From positions 1 to 5,129 of the forward strand of contig JAEENW010000139.1 in NCBI GenBank assembly GCA_016283945.1: a stretch of 5,129 nt of DNA, given 5' to 3'. This stretch comes from Bacillota bacterium (lineage in GTDB: Bacteria > Bacillota > Clostridia > Peptostreptococcales > Anaerovoracaceae). This document shows, one piece after another, positions 5,127 to 5,129 of the stretch. Position numbers and translations under genes: made by a program. How positions within the stretch are numbered: position 1 is the first letter of the stretch; each line of letters begins with the position of its first letter. The notes under the pieces are model-generated. The model saw only the letters and a list, made by a program, of their open reading frames with translations, was not told the origin of the DNA and searched no databases.

Positions 5127-5129
5127 CAG

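Noticed and set aside
5067..5129. Open minus-strand frame running in from the right edge to a TAA near 5067
   Set aside because: Only about 20 codons, overlapping two inverted repeats, with no recognisable motif; it could be the tail of an upstream gene but cannot be supported.

Overview
The window looks bacterial and GC-rich. It has AGGAG-type ribosome binding sites, a clear sigma70-type extended -10 element (TGGTATAAT, minus strand, 3659-3667), and an acyltransferase of the ester-lipid (PlsC) type, which argues against an archaeon. Several cytoplasmic M20 metallohydrolases in a row would fit an anaerobic, peptide- or amino-acid-using organism, perhaps a GC-rich member of the Clostridia. That placement is inference and is weak.

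All convincing genes are on the minus strand, so the layout reads from right to left. From 5129 to 5011 there is a short leader with two inverted repeats and a ribosome binding site. Next come three full-length tandem paralogues of M20 zinc peptidases/amidohydrolases: copy A (5010-3727, 427 aa), copy B (3569-2283, 428 aa) and copy C (2182-896, 428 aa). The last gene, 761 down to the left edge, is a PlsC-like 1-acylglycerol-phosphate acyltransferase. It carries the beginning of a C-terminal zinc ribbon and is cut by the window border.

The three M20 genes are colinear almost to the residue. Each keeps the full metal and catalytic set: HxD near 90-92, GDD near 117-120, EE near 151-154, an Asp in an [IVM]DG motif near 178-181, GGHS near 204-207, and a final HxxxE near 386-389. 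They differ in the loops around the last metal-binding His and around GGHS, which suggests duplication followed by substrate specialisation. None has a signal peptide, so they probably act in the cytoplasm on small peptides or N-acylated/amidated compounds. The sequence does not identify the substrate.

The gaps between genes (157, 100 and 134 bp) are wide for a simple operon. Each holds structure: a promoter plus leader hairpin before copy B, a long GC-rich hairpin before copy C, and a 13-bp hairpin plus a possible -10 element before the acyltransferase. The copies may therefore be expressed separately or at different levels. No RNA genes, CRISPR arrays, insertion sequences or plus-strand genes could be supported, and no gene-free stretch exceeds 300 bases.
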